The notes under the pieces: model-generated
The model's input: the letters and a program-made list of their open reading frames with translations, nothing else
Database searches by the model: none
What the model was told of the DNA's origin: nothing
Source of the DNA: a virus
Reading direction: 5' to 3' (one strand)
DNA length: 21,944 bases
Virus record (IMG/VR): IMGVR_UViG_3300025674_000459
Coordinates: 1-21,944 of that record
Shown here: positions 1 through 9,444 of the stretch, piece after piece
Numbering within the stretch: position 1 is the first letter of the stretch
Layout: each line of letters opens with the position of its first letter
Position numbers and translations under genes: made by a program

Positions 1-2352
1 GGAGAAGCTCCAAGTGAAGATGCACAAACTAGGTCAGCTATTACATCTGATGGAATTGCTAAAGGTAATGCTGCACAAATAGGTGGTGTACCTACTGTTG
101 CGGCTGCATCAAGACAAGCAGTTACTGGAAAAGCTCGTAAGGCAGCAGCAGCAGATATGTTAGCTGTGGTTGGTGAAATGCCACCAGAAGTAACAGCAGC
201 TATTGTAGAAGACCCTGCAGTTGTACAAGCTCAATTAGATACTCAACCTGTTAATGTTCAAGCAGCAGTAGCAGCACTTCCAAAAGAAGCTTTAGTATCT
301 ACACAGATGGAAGGTTTACTTTCTAGTATTGAAGAAGGAGAAACTCCTGCATGGGCTAGACCTGCTGTAGATGCAGTTAATGCTATGATGGCTCAAAGAG
401 GTATGTCAGCTTCAACAGTAGGAAGAGATGCTTTGTTTAATGCTATTATTCAAAGTGCTTTACCAATTGCACAAAGTAATGCTGCAGCTTTACAACAAAG
501 AGCTTCACAAAATTTAAGTAACGAACAACAAGCAAATTTACAACAAGCTAATCAAGTCATGCAACAAAGAATGGCTAATCTTGCTAACAGACAAACAGCA
601 GCTTCACAGACTGCACAAATGGCACAAGAGGTTGTAATTAAACAAGCTGAGTTTGAACAACAAGCAGTCTTAACTACAGCTCAACAAGAGCAACAAGTTA
701 GAATGCAGAACATTCAAAACGAACAACAGAAAGCTTCTCAAGAATCTGCACAAAGACAACAAGTAGCTATTGCTAATTTAGATGCAGCTACTAAGATGGA
801 TTTAGCTAATCTTGAACAACTTAATGCAGCCGGTAGAGATAATTTAACTGCTGACCAACAAACAAGATTAGCAGAGTTTCAAGCTAAAGTAGATAGAAAT
901 GCTAGACAAGCTGAACTTGAACAAAGAATGGAAGAGGTTAATCTTAGTAATGATTTAAAAGTAGAACTAGCAAACTTAACAGAAAAGAATCAAGCTGCTA
1001 GAGAATCTATGACTGCTGAAAATCAAATGAGATTAGCAAATCTTAATGTTCTTGTAGACTTTAAAAAGACTAATGCCAATTTAGCACAACAAATGGACTT
1101 AGCAAATATGTCTGCTGAGAACCAAATGGAACTTGCAAACTTGCAAGAAAGAGCTGCTGCAGATAGTGCAAACTTTACAGAAGCTAATAAATTTAGATTA
1201 CAAGAACTTACAACTGCTGCAAATGTTTTATCACAAAATGCTGAGTTAAAACAAAGAGCAGAGTTTGCTAAGTTAAGTGCTGAAGAAAAAATAGCACTTG
1301 CAAATCTTACAGCTAAAAACCAAGCAGATAGTGAAAATATGTCTGCTGAAAATCAAATTGAGTTAGCTAATCTAAATAAGAAAATGAGAACTGCTGAAGT
1401 TAATGCTAACTTAGCACAACAGTTAGGACTTGCAGAGCTTTCAAATGCACAAGAAGCTGCAATGACTAATGCTCAGATTAATGCTAACATGGATATGGCT
1501 AACTTTAATGCAGAGCAACAAACTGCTTTAGCTAATAGTAAATTTATGCAAAGTGCTACTCTTGCTAATTTTAATGCTGAACAACAGGCTATTATGCAAG
1601 ATGCTACTTCATTAGCTGCAATGGATTTAGCAAACTTAGATGCTCAAACTAAAGTTAAAGTAGAAAATGCTAGAAACTTTTTAGCTTTAGATATGGCTAA
1701 TTTAAGTAATGAACAACAGACTAATATTTTAAAAGCTCAACAAGAACAACAAAGATTATTGAGTAATCAATCTTTTGAGAATGCTGCAGCTCAGTTTAAT
1801 GCAACATCAGAAAATGATGTAAATAAATTTATGGCTGGTTTAAATGCAAATATGAGTCAATTCAATGCACAACAAACTAATGCTATGGAACAATTTAATA
1901 CTACTCAAGAAAATGCTGCAGAAGCTAGAAGAGTTGGTATGGAGTTTGAAGCTGAAAAAATTGATGCACAAATAGCAGCAGATATTGACAAATTCAATGC
2001 ATCACAAGATTTTGCTAGAGAGCAGTTTAATACACAAAATGAAACTGTTATAGCACAATCTAATGTTCAATGGAGAAGACAAGCTAATACTGCTGATACA
2101 GCAGCGTTTAATGCGGTTAATCAACAAAATGCACAGAATGCTTTTGGAATGACTGCATCAGCTATGAACTTTTTATGGCAACAATTAAGAGACGAAGCAG
2201 ATTTTGCATTTAGGTCAGAAGAAGGTGACAAGCAAAGAAAAGCTTCATTAATGATTGCTGCTTTAGGTAACGAAGGTGCTACAGCAAAAGATACAAGCTG
2301 GAGTACAAATTTATCTGCTATAACAAAATTAGTAGAAGGATGGTTAGATTAA
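1..2352 (+). CDS. Virion structural protein with long 11-residue-repeat helix (5' end cut by window)
   Basis: The reading frame is open from base 1, so the gene starts upstream; 783 residues are visible and the ATG at 157 is only an internal Met. Numbered from that Met, the first ~115 residues are Ala/Pro-rich and include a WARPAVDAV segment and an ALPIAQSNA segment, which resemble blocks I recall from structural proteins of marine phages. Residues ~117-633 form an unbroken helical repeat rich in Gln, Asn and Ala with recurring LANL/MANF/QFNA quartets. Residues 634-731 are a non-repetitive tail ending in a Trp- and Leu-containing segment. There are almost no Gly or Pro residues in the repeat, which fits one very long helix or coiled coil. 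The gene heads a run of virion genes with 1-3 base gaps or small overlaps. A role as fibre, rod or internal virion protein is inferred from position and architecture; no enzymatic motif was seen. Confidence 0.75.
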   Translation, partial: GEAPSEDAQTRSAITSDGIAKGNAAQIGGVPTVAAASRQAVTGKARKAAAADMLAVVGEMPPEVTAAIVEDPAVVQAQLDTQPVNVQAAVAALPKEALVSTQMEGLLSSIEEGETPAWARPAVDAVNAMMAQRGMSASTVGRDALFNAIIQSALPIAQSNAAALQQRASQNLSNEQQANLQQANQVMQQRMANLANRQTAASQTAQMAQEVVIKQAEFEQQAVLTTAQQEQQVRMQNIQNEQQKASQESAQRQQVAIANLDAATKMDLANLEQLNAAGRDNLTADQQTRLAEFQAKVDRNARQAELEQRMEEVNLSNDLKVELANLTEKNQAARESMTAENQMRLANLNVLVDFKKTNANLAQQMDLANMSAENQMELANLQERAAADSANFTEANKFRLQELTTAANVLSQNAELKQRAEFAKLSAEEKIALANLTAKNQADSENMSAENQIELANLNKKMRTAEVNANLAQQLGLAELSNAQEAAMTNAQINANMDMANFNAEQQTALANSKFMQSATLANFNAEQQAIMQDATSLAAMDLANLDAQTKVKVENARNFLALDMANLSNEQQTNILKAQQEQQRLLSNQSFENAAAQFNATSENDVNKFMAGLNANMSQFNAQQTNAMEQFNTTQENAAEARRVGMEFEAEKIDAQIAADIDKFNASQDFAREQFNTQNETVIAQSNVQWRRQANTADTAAFNAVNQQNAQNAFGMTASAMNFLWQQLRDEADFAFRSEEGDKQRKASLMIAALGNEGATAKDTSWSTNLSAITKLVEGWLD
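505..2055 (+). repeat. Degenerate 33-bp tandem repeat encoding about 47 hendecads
   Basis: Inside the first gene, LANL-like quartets recur at residue positions (from the Met at 157) 139, 205, 216, 271, 293, 315, 326, 381, 403, 447, 458, 469, 491 and 513. QFN/KFN quartets follow at 546, 568, 579, 612 and 623. All of these positions are equal modulo 11. The consensus unit is roughly [LMQ]-[AF]-N-[LF]-[SN]-A-E-[QN]-Q-x-x. At the DNA level this is a diverged 33-base period in frame with the gene. Confidence 0.8.
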
Positions 2353-2353
2353 T

Positions 2354-3277
2354 ATGGGATGGTTAAGAAAAAAAGCAAAACAAATAGGTAGAGCTATAAA
2401 AAAAGTAGGTAAGAAATTTAAAAAAGCTTTTGGTAAAGTTGCTAAAGCTTTTGGTAAATTAGGACCTCTTGGAAGTATAGCTATGTCATTTTTATTACCG
2501 GGAATAGGTAATCTTATGTCGGGATGGATAGGAAGTTTTGGCAAAGGTGTAATGAACTTATTACCAAAAGGAGCTAGTGAATTTTTATCAGGAGCTGCTA
2601 AGTATATAAGAAACAATGCTATACGTCCTGTTACTGGAAAGATTTCTCAAGTTTATGATAGTATTACTGGAGCTTTGAATGCAGGATTTGAAGGAGCTAA
2701 AAATGTTATTGAAACAGGAGTAAATAAATTAGGAGGAGTTGTAGGTAAAGAAGAATTAGGTACAGATATAAGAAATTATTTTGCAAACTTAAAACCTGCT
2801 AAAACTGCAGAGACTCCAAAAGTAATTCCAGAAACTCCAAAAGTAGACCCTACATCAATTGATGTTCCTGTAGATACAAAGTTAGAAAAAATGGGTTTTA
2901 AAGAAAAATATAAAGATGAAATTTCAGCATATAAAAAAATAAAAGCAGTTGGAACATTTGGACAAGATATACAAGCTCAAGAAGATTATGCAGAAGCAAT
3001 GAAGGAACAAGCTGATGCAAGACAAAGAGCTTATTTTACTAGTATAGGAGAACAAGCTTTAGGACAAAGAAGTGATTTAACTTTATCAGGACAGCCTATA
3101 GGATTTATAGATAGTAGTCAGTTTAATGTAAATGAAGGTATAGATAAAGTTGCATCCTTATATAGTAATATTGTTTTAAATGCACCTGTACCGACTGGTA
3201 TGAATCCATTAAAGTTTATAAATAATTTTGCACCTATCGGACCTTCATTAGAAGAATTACTAGGATTACAGGAGTAA
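2354..3277 (+). CDS. Putative ejection/virion protein with highly basic amphipathic N-terminus
   Basis: A 307-residue protein starting one base after the previous stop. The first 36 residues contain 14 Lys/Arg and no acidic residue, arranged as basic pairs alternating with hydrophobics (for example KKVGKKFKKAFGK), i.e. a cationic amphipathic helix. A Gly-rich hydrophobic segment follows at about 38-62 (SIAMSFLLPGIG). The middle is Pro/Thr-rich (about 150-175, with repeated ETPKV) and the C-terminal half is mixed and soluble-looking. Similar basic-then-hydrophobic N-termini occur, from memory, in virion genes of other marine phages. Membrane insertion during genome ejection, or DNA or membrane binding inside the particle, is an inference. 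No named family is recognised with certainty. Confidence 0.6.
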   Translation: MGWLRKKAKQIGRAIKKVGKKFKKAFGKVAKAFGKLGPLGSIAMSFLLPGIGNLMSGWIGSFGKGVMNLLPKGASEFLSGAAKYIRNNAIRPVTGKISQVYDSITGALNAGFEGAKNVIETGVNKLGGVVGKEELGTDIRNYFANLKPAKTAETPKVIPETPKVDPTSIDVPVDTKLEKMGFKEKYKDEISAYKKIKAVGTFGQDIQAQEDYAEAMKEQADARQRAYFTSIGEQALGQRSDLTLSGQPIGFIDSSQFNVNEGIDKVASLYSNIVLNAPVPTGMNPLKFINNFAPIGPSLEELLGLQE

Positions 3278-3280
3278 ACA

Positions 3281-3895
3281 ATGATAACAGATGAAGCAAA
3301 ACCATTTTTATTTAAGGGTGCTATTCCCGGACAATCTTTAACAAATAGTCCTGATAGTAAATATCCTTGGGAAGGACCACCACAAATGGTATCTCAAAGA
3401 GAAGCTACTGAAAAAATATTTTTAGATTTAATCAAACCTGAAAATATGGAAACTGTATCTAACTTAATGTCTGATGGAATGCCAGTAGCTGACGTAGCTC
3501 AAATGTTATTAATGGGAGGATTCTCTAAAGGTAAATTTAATCCTGACATGATGTTAAATTTATTAGAACCTACTATGTATATTTTATTATCTATTGCTGA
3601 GAAAGTAGGTATTGACCCTAAGATAACAAGAGAAGATGATGAAATTGAAATAGATGATGAAGATTCAAGTGAAGAAGATTTACAAAATGCAGAAGAAATA
3701 AAACATGCAATAGGTAAAGGCGGTAAGTTTCAAGATGCTCAAGTTAAAAAAATTAGTCCAACATCAGTAGGTAATTTAAATGTTGCAGAGCAGTTAGAAA
3801 CTTTAGATACTGCTAAATTAAAAGCAAGTTTATTACAAAGAAGAAAACAAGAACAACAACCAAGAGAAAGTTTATTAGGTAAAAAAGAGGTATAA
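3281..3895 (+). CDS. Conserved-type phage structural protein (IPGQSLT motif)
   Basis: A 204-residue protein with a good ribosome site (AGGAG just before the ATG). Near the N-terminus it carries IPGQSLTNSP followed by YPWEGPP (residues 15-34), a pattern I recall from small virion-associated proteins of marine podo- and myophages. A helical region with LISKP/LMSDGMPVADVAQMLL-type sequence follows. An acidic stretch at 118-139 separates it from a basic C-terminal tail (about 145-204, including QRRKQEQQ). The molecular function is unknown. Its fixed position between two virion proteins supports a structural or assembly role. Confidence 0.6.
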   Translation: MITDEAKPFLFKGAIPGQSLTNSPDSKYPWEGPPQMVSQREATEKIFLDLIKPENMETVSNLMSDGMPVADVAQMLLMGGFSKGKFNPDMMLNLLEPTMYILLSIAEKVGIDPKITREDDEIEIDDEDSSEEDLQNAEEIKHAIGKGGKFQDAQVKKISPTSVGNLNVAEQLETLDTAKLKASLLQRRKQEQQPRESLLGKKEV

Positions 3896-3896
3896 C

Positions 3897-5477
3897 ATGG
3901 CTACTAATTTTAGTGATATATTATCAGATTATGATGAAATGAGTTTTGAAGAACTCGGAACTTCTTTACTTGCAAGACAAGAAGAACAAAGAAAAAGAGC
4001 TGCTAAGACTTCAAGAAAAAGCCAAAAAGTTCAACAAGCTCTAGGAGTTTTATTAGCAACACAAGGTCTTTTTAAAAGTCAATTTAATAAAAGACAAAAA
4101 GAATTAAAAGAATTAAAAACTTTAGATTTATTAAATACTGAAAATACTGCAAAGAAATTAAGAAGTGTTAGTTCTTTTGTTAATGTTATACCAGAAAACT
4201 TTGAAGCTGATAAACCTTTGGAAGAAAGAGTTAATAGTTTTATGAATAATCCAGAACTTTATAATCAATTTAAAGTAAATTCTAAACCTCTAATAGATAG
4301 TTATTTACAAAGTGTTTTTGCTAATAATCCAGACTTTCAAAATTCACCTGAGTATAGTTCTATTTCTAGATATGGTAATAAACAACTTATTAGTAATTTG
4401 TTAGAAAATAATAATTATCAAACATTTGTAAACGAATTAGCAGAGCTAGAACCTGGTGAACTAACTAGAGAAGATTTATTAAAAAAATATATAAGAATTA
4501 GTCCTCAAAGATTTACTCAGCAACGTACTAGACAATATCAATTAATTGAAAATGAATTAAAAAATAAAGCAGGATTTATTGAAGGCATAAAAGGTATAGT
4601 TCAAAAAGTTAGTAAAGATAAAAGTAAAAAAGGTGAATTAGATTTATATAGTAGATTAAGTTCTGCAGATATAGCTGGAAATGACTTAAATACTATTTTA
4701 GATACATTAGATATTGGAGGATTATTAATACCTGAAATAAATAAAGCTATTGCTCAAACTGAAGCTTCTGATATTAAATATAGAAATATTATGGCAACAG
4801 AACAAGGTAATAAAACAATAGCAAGATTACAACAAGATTTTAATGATTTAAAAGTTAATGTTAAAGAACCTCTATTCGCAAAAGATAAATTAATTAATAC
4901 TCAAGGTTTATTAGACGAGGTAGAAATTAATAAACTAGGAGAAGTTTTTAATTTTGTAGAAGGTTTAGATGAAAACACTAAAAGAAAAGTATTTACAGAT
5001 GCAGGTGCTTTAGCTTTAAGATTCCAAGATGAGCCACAGTTTGCTATTGATATTTATAAAACTATAACAGATGACCCTAATAAAATTAATAGATTTAAAA
5101 ATAGAATTAAAGATACAGCATTTAGAAATCAATATGCTATTATGATGACTTTAAAAATGGGAGTAAAAGGTCAAGGCACGTTTGCTACTGGAGGACAAGC
5201 AGGTTTTACTAAATATACAGGATACGATGCAAATCCTATGACTTTAATGCTTGGAGATGTTTTTGAAGTAGAAAATGGTAATTTTCAACCTACAACAGAG
5301 TATTATTTCCTAGATGATGATGAGCAAAAAATGATGGTAGATAAAAAAATAAGAAGTATTTTAAAACTTGGAATATCTCAAGATGCTAAACAAAAAACTA
5401 TTGATAACTTTTTTGCAAACATAGATGTACCCGGTTTTACAAATCAAGAAGATTATTTTAAAAGTTTTATAAATTAA
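3897..5477 (+). CDS. Virion structural protein, unknown function
   Basis: A 526-residue, mostly helical, Lys/Asn-rich protein that begins one base after the previous stop. The N-terminal section (residues 18-72) has ELGTSLLARQEEQRKRAAK followed by a strongly basic segment around QQALGVLLATQGLFK. This looks like the N-termini of virion proteins that precede the large inner protein in other marine phages (recalled, not searched). The rest has no recognisable catalytic motif, no signal peptide and no clear membrane span. The stop overlaps the next start as TAATG, suggesting translational coupling to the 1321-residue protein. In T7 terms the position corresponds to gp15 of the inner core, but no sequence similarity to gp15 is claimed. 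Confidence 0.6.
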   Translation: MATNFSDILSDYDEMSFEELGTSLLARQEEQRKRAAKTSRKSQKVQQALGVLLATQGLFKSQFNKRQKELKELKTLDLLNTENTAKKLRSVSSFVNVIPENFEADKPLEERVNSFMNNPELYNQFKVNSKPLIDSYLQSVFANNPDFQNSPEYSSISRYGNKQLISNLLENNNYQTFVNELAELEPGELTREDLLKKYIRISPQRFTQQRTRQYQLIENELKNKAGFIEGIKGIVQKVSKDKSKKGELDLYSRLSSADIAGNDLNTILDTLDIGGLLIPEINKAIAQTEASDIKYRNIMATEQGNKTIARLQQDFNDLKVNVKEPLFAKDKLINTQGLLDEVEINKLGEVFNFVEGLDENTKRKVFTDAGALALRFQDEPQFAIDIYKTITDDPNKINRFKNRIKDTAFRNQYAIMMTLKMGVKGQGTFATGGQAGFTKYTGYDANPMTLMLGDVFEVENGNFQPTTEYYFLDDDEQKMMVDKKIRSILKLGISQDAKQKTIDNFFANIDVPGFTNQEDYFKSFIN

Positions 5478-8400
5478 TGAAAAACGAATTACAAGAATAT
5501 CTAGATTTTTTAGAGGAAGAAAAATATCTTAAATCTCAAGAGGAAGAAGAAGAACTTGTACCTACTGAATATATTCAACAAACACAAACTCCTGAAACTC
5601 CTAAAGTAACTCCTTTACCTAATTCCTATATACAAGCTAGTCAGACGACTCCTACTTATTCATTAGGTGGTAAAAAATCTTTATCTGAACTTGAAGCAGA
5701 CCCTGAGTTTGATAAAAGAGCTGCACGTTTTTTAGAAGGTATTGGTCGTAACGAAAATATATTTGAGTTTTTAAGAGACTCTGATTATAATTTAAGTTCT
5801 GCTGTTCAAAGGTCTTTTGAGGTTGGTAAATGGACAGAAGAACAAAAAAAAGATTATTTATATTTAAGAGAACAATTTGATAATGCAGAGCTTAAAGGTC
5901 TTAAAGAAAGATTAGGATTTGTAAAAGATTTTGCTATAGATGTAGTTCGTGACCCTCTTAACATTCCAGCTCTTTTATTTACAATTCCTACTATGGGAAC
6001 TTCAGCAGCAGGTAAAATTGCAGCAACTCAAGCAGCTAATCAAGGTATAAAACAATTAATTAAATCATCGTTAAAGGCTGCTAAAAAACCAGCTATTTAT
6101 GGGGCTGCAGAAGGTATGGCTTGGGCTGGACCACATGAATATTTTTTACAATCTATGGATGTAGACCTTGGAGCTAGAGATGAAATAGATATGTCTGTAG
6201 TAGCAGGGACTGCAGCTTTAGGTGGACTTATTGGTGGCGGTTTAGTAGGTGGTTTAAGTGCTATAAACTCTGGTCGTTATCTTGCTAAAGAATTTAAATA
6301 CTCTAACGAAGAAGCAATAATAAAAGAAGGTAAGAAAAAATCTAGAAAACAAATTGCTACTGAAGAACAAGTAGCTTCTTTAAGAGAAAATCTTAATAAA
6401 AAGTCAGCAAAGTCATTATTTGGTAAAGCAACTACAGAGTTTGTTGATAAAGCTAAAAAGTCTGATACATTAAAAAAATTATTAGATAACTTTAGATATG
6501 ATTGGGACGTAACTATTTTTGGTCCTAAAGATATTAAAGTTAGAAAAGATTCATATGGTTTAGCACTTGGAAGACTTCAAGGTAAATTACTTACTGGAAT
6601 GGGACAAGCTTTAAATGGATTGAATAAAGTACGTAAATCAAGATTTAATTGGAGTGGAGTATTAGATGTAAAAGATAATGACCAATTAGCTTATCTTTTA
6701 AGAGGTGGTAAAGAAAAAACTTATAAAGGTGAAGAGATAGGTGAAGATGTTCTTGAAGCTTATGAAAAAATAAAAGCTTTATTAGAAGATACTTTTAACA
6801 AAGGTCTTGAAGTAGGTTTATTTAATCCATTACAAAAAATAAGAAATTATATGCCTCGTAAATTTAAATACGAAGCTATCGAAAATAACTATGATGATTT
6901 TGTAGATTTACTAGTTAAATCAGGACATGCTAATCCTGTTAATGATATTAAACAATTAACAACTATTAATGTGAGTGAAGTTGTTGATGGTGTTACAAAA
7001 ACTAAAAAAGTACAAGGAACTTTAGATGGTCAACTAGGTGTTGACATGGAAGCTTTTGGTAGAGATTTTCTTAAAGAAGCTGATAATGATATAGTAAAAG
7101 CAACTAGATTAAAAGCTGAGCAAATTGTAGATGATATGTTAGAATATCGTTGGACTCCTTTTGAATTAAGGTCTACATTAAAAGCTGGAAATGGTTCTAG
7201 TTTTTTACAACATAGAGCTTTTTCAAAAATAAAAGATAATGATTTAATACCTTTTTTAGAAAATGATGTAGAACTTGTATTGCAAGATTATTTTACTAAT
7301 GCATCTCAAGCTATTGAAAGAACTAGATTTTTTGGTAGGTCCGTTGAAGATTTTAGAGATAACTATTTAAATAAAATTCAAGCTGAATTAAGAGCTAACG
7401 GAGTTAGTAAAGAAGATACAAAAGAAGTTATTGAAAGACTTACATTAATGCATGGGAGAGTTACAGGATTAGATGTTCCTCAAACTCCAAAAGCATTAAG
7501 AGGTTTATCAGACTGGGGAAGATTATCACAACAAATGGCTCACCTTCCTTTAGCTACTGTATCAAGTATAACTGAGCCTTTAATTCTTTTAAGTCGTGTA
7601 GGTTTAACAGAAACTCCTGCAACTGCAGCTATTATTGGTAAATCCTTAGTAGCTGAAACAATAAAAACAGGGCAAAGAATAACTCAAGGAGTTCAGAGAG
7701 GATTAGGTAAAAAAACAAAAAACTTAAAAGACTTAGATGACGAAACATGGTCTGAAATTTATCAAACAGGATTAGCTTTAGAGCAATCTGTAATGGATAG
7801 AATTGAAAGTTTATATGGTGAAGCACTTGGAAGTTCTAGAGCTAAAGAATTACAAAACATGTTCTTTAAAACTAACTTACTTACACAGTGGACAAGTGCT
7901 GTTCAATTAGCAGCTTTCACAACAGGTAAAAGATTAATAGTTCGTAATGCTGAAAAACTTTCTAAAGGTGGTTTAAAAGCAAAAGACAAACAATTTTTAA
8001 TAGAACAGTTAAATGATTTAGGTATAGATGCCGATGAAGCTGTAAACTTTTATAAAAAATCTTTAAACAAAGACGGTGTTTATAGTGGAAGACTTGCCAA
8101 ACAACAAGAGTTTTATGATACTAAATTATTATCAGGTGCTAATAGATTTACAAAAGAAATAATATTAAATCCTAGTACTGCAGAAGCTAATAGACCTTTG
8201 TGGTATTCTACACCTGCAGCTCAAATGTTAATACAATTTGCGGGGTATCCTACTGTGTTTAATAATACTGTATTAAAAAGATTTATAACTGATATTAAAG
8301 ATTATCCGGGTCAAACAGCACCAAGAATTGCAGGTACTATGCTGCTTATGACTAGCGTTGCTATGATGGGTAATTATATTAGAAATCCAGAATATTTTGA

Positions 8401-9442
8401 TAAAAATGTAGATGGAACTTCTAAAGCTACAGGTGAAATAATCATGGATGGTTGGCAAAGATGGGGTGGATTAGGACCATTAGACTATTCTAAAAGATAC
8501 ACAGAAGCAGGAGAGGCTGGAGCTGGTCCAATAGCAAGTCTTGCTAAAGGTGTTGGAGGTCCTCTACCTCAAGATATAATTGATGGTATGATTTATAGAA
8601 AAGGCTGGTTAGAAATTGCAGGAACTAATTTGCCTTTTTATTCAGCTTATGATTTACTAGCAGGTGAAGGAACTAAAAAAGAATTACGAAGTAATTTAAG
8701 AGCTATAGATAAACAAATTAGTGGAACTGCAAAAGATGAAGAAGAAGATATATCAATAGTTCCAGCATATGCTAAAGGTGGTATAGTTAAAGATGTACCT
8801 AATGTAAAAGATGAGCCTGATGAAATGCAAAGTAGAGTAACAGGTATGCCTTTTAATAGTACTGCAGACTTTATGCAAGATGCAGAAGATAGAGCTTTGA
8901 AAGGTCAAATGGATAGATTAGGTTTAGCTGAAGGTGGTTTTGTTAGTGAAATTTTACAGCTTATAGCTGCTAAAAGAAAATATAAAGATACAGAGTTTTT
9001 AAAAAAATATGCTGAAGATGTAGCTTGGCAAGAATCTAGAGGAAAAGGACCACAAACTATTCAAGAAGGTAATGGTATAGCAAAAGGAAAATATCAAGTT
9101 GAAGGAAGTTTAGGAAGTAATAGAAACGACACTATTATACAAAGAGCTTTAAATTTTTATGATGAATATCCAGATGCTCCTATAACAGATGAAATAAAAT
9201 TTGCACTGTCTCAAAAGGGTAAAGATTTAGATTTTTCAACTTTATCAGAAGAAACACAAGATGCTTTATTTTATATGGATGCAGAAAGAGGTACTTTACC
9301 ACTTGATAAATTATCAACTGGAGAACTAAGTCATGAATTAGCTTGGATGAATCATTGGAATCAAGGACCCGATGTAAATGTCATGCAAGAAAAATGGCGT
9401 AAAGCACAAAAAGAAAAAGAACTTTATTATAATAATTATTAA
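5477..9442 (+). CDS. Large internal virion protein (T7 gp16-like position and size), possible C-terminal lysozyme-like domain
   Basis: At 1321 residues it is about the size of T7 gp16, the inner-core ejection protein. It begins with an acidic Glu-rich segment (1-30) and a Pro/Thr-rich linker. Gly-rich hydrophobic stretches occur near 239-262 (TAALGGLIGGGLVGG) and 953-968. Much of the middle is helical. Residues about 1112-1156 contain DEPDE, a TGMPF segment and MDRLGLAEGGF, a linker style I recall from marine phage structural proteins. Beyond it, WQESRGKG (Glu1186) followed about 18 residues later by GKYQVE (1204-1209) resembles the catalytic Glu and the following Gly-x-Tyr-Gln region of lysozyme or transglycosylase folds. 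A muralytic role is an inference; no free endolysin was seen in the window. Membrane-active ejection function is likewise inferred from size, hydrophobic segments and position before the holin-like genes. Confidence 0.6.
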   Translation: MKNELQEYLDFLEEEKYLKSQEEEEELVPTEYIQQTQTPETPKVTPLPNSYIQASQTTPTYSLGGKKSLSELEADPEFDKRAARFLEGIGRNENIFEFLRDSDYNLSSAVQRSFEVGKWTEEQKKDYLYLREQFDNAELKGLKERLGFVKDFAIDVVRDPLNIPALLFTIPTMGTSAAGKIAATQAANQGIKQLIKSSLKAAKKPAIYGAAEGMAWAGPHEYFLQSMDVDLGARDEIDMSVVAGTAALGGLIGGGLVGGLSAINSGRYLAKEFKYSNEEAIIKEGKKKSRKQIATEEQVASLRENLNKKSAKSLFGKATTEFVDKAKKSDTLKKLLDNFRYDWDVTIFGPKDIKVRKDSYGLALGRLQGKLLTGMGQALNGLNKVRKSRFNWSGVLDVKDNDQLAYLLRGGKEKTYKGEEIGEDVLEAYEKIKALLEDTFNKGLEVGLFNPLQKIRNYMPRKFKYEAIENNYDDFVDLLVKSGHANPVNDIKQLTTINVSEVVDGVTKTKKVQGTLDGQLGVDMEAFGRDFLKEADNDIVKATRLKAEQIVDDMLEYRWTPFELRSTLKAGNGSSFLQHRAFSKIKDNDLIPFLENDVELVLQDYFTNASQAIERTRFFGRSVEDFRDNYLNKIQAELRANGVSKEDTKEVIERLTLMHGRVTGLDVPQTPKALRGLSDWGRLSQQMAHLPLATVSSITEPLILLSRVGLTETPATAAIIGKSLVAETIKTGQRITQGVQRGLGKKTKNLKDLDDETWSEIYQTGLALEQSVMDRIESLYGEALGSSRAKELQNMFFKTNLLTQWTSAVQLAAFTTGKRLIVRNAEKLSKGGLKAKDKQFLIEQLNDLGIDADEAVNFYKKSLNKDGVYSGRLAKQQEFYDTKLLSGANRFTKEIILNPSTAEANRPLWYSTPAAQMLIQFAGYPTVFNNTVLKRFITDIKDYPGQTAPRIAGTMLLMTSVAMMGNYIRNPEYFDKNVDGTSKATGEIIMDGWQRWGGLGPLDYSKRYTEAGEAGAGPIASLAKGVGGPLPQDIIDGMIYRKGWLEIAGTNLPFYSAYDLLAGEGTKKELRSNLRAIDKQISGTAKDEEEDISIVPAYAKGGIVKDVPNVKDEPDEMQSRVTGMPFNSTADFMQDAEDRALKGQMDRLGLAEGGFVSEILQLIAAKRKYKDTEFLKKYAEDVAWQESRGKGPQTIQEGNGIAKGKYQVEGSLGSNRNDTIIQRALNFYDEYPDAPITDEIKFALSQKGKDLDFSTLSEETQDALFYMDAERGTLPLDKLSTGELSHELAWMNHWNQGPDVNVMQEKWRKAQKEKELYYNNY

Positions 9443-9444
9443 TT

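Noticed and set aside
505-2055. Regularly spaced repeats that could suggest a CRISPR or repeat array
   Set aside because: The 33-base period is in frame, highly degenerate and explained by an 11-residue protein repeat; there are no identical repeats with unique spacers.
2344-2616. A 90-codon minus-strand frame opposite the 307-residue virion gene
   Set aside because: Pro/Leu-rich complement of the Lys/Gly-rich coding strand, with no minus-strand neighbours and no ribosome site.
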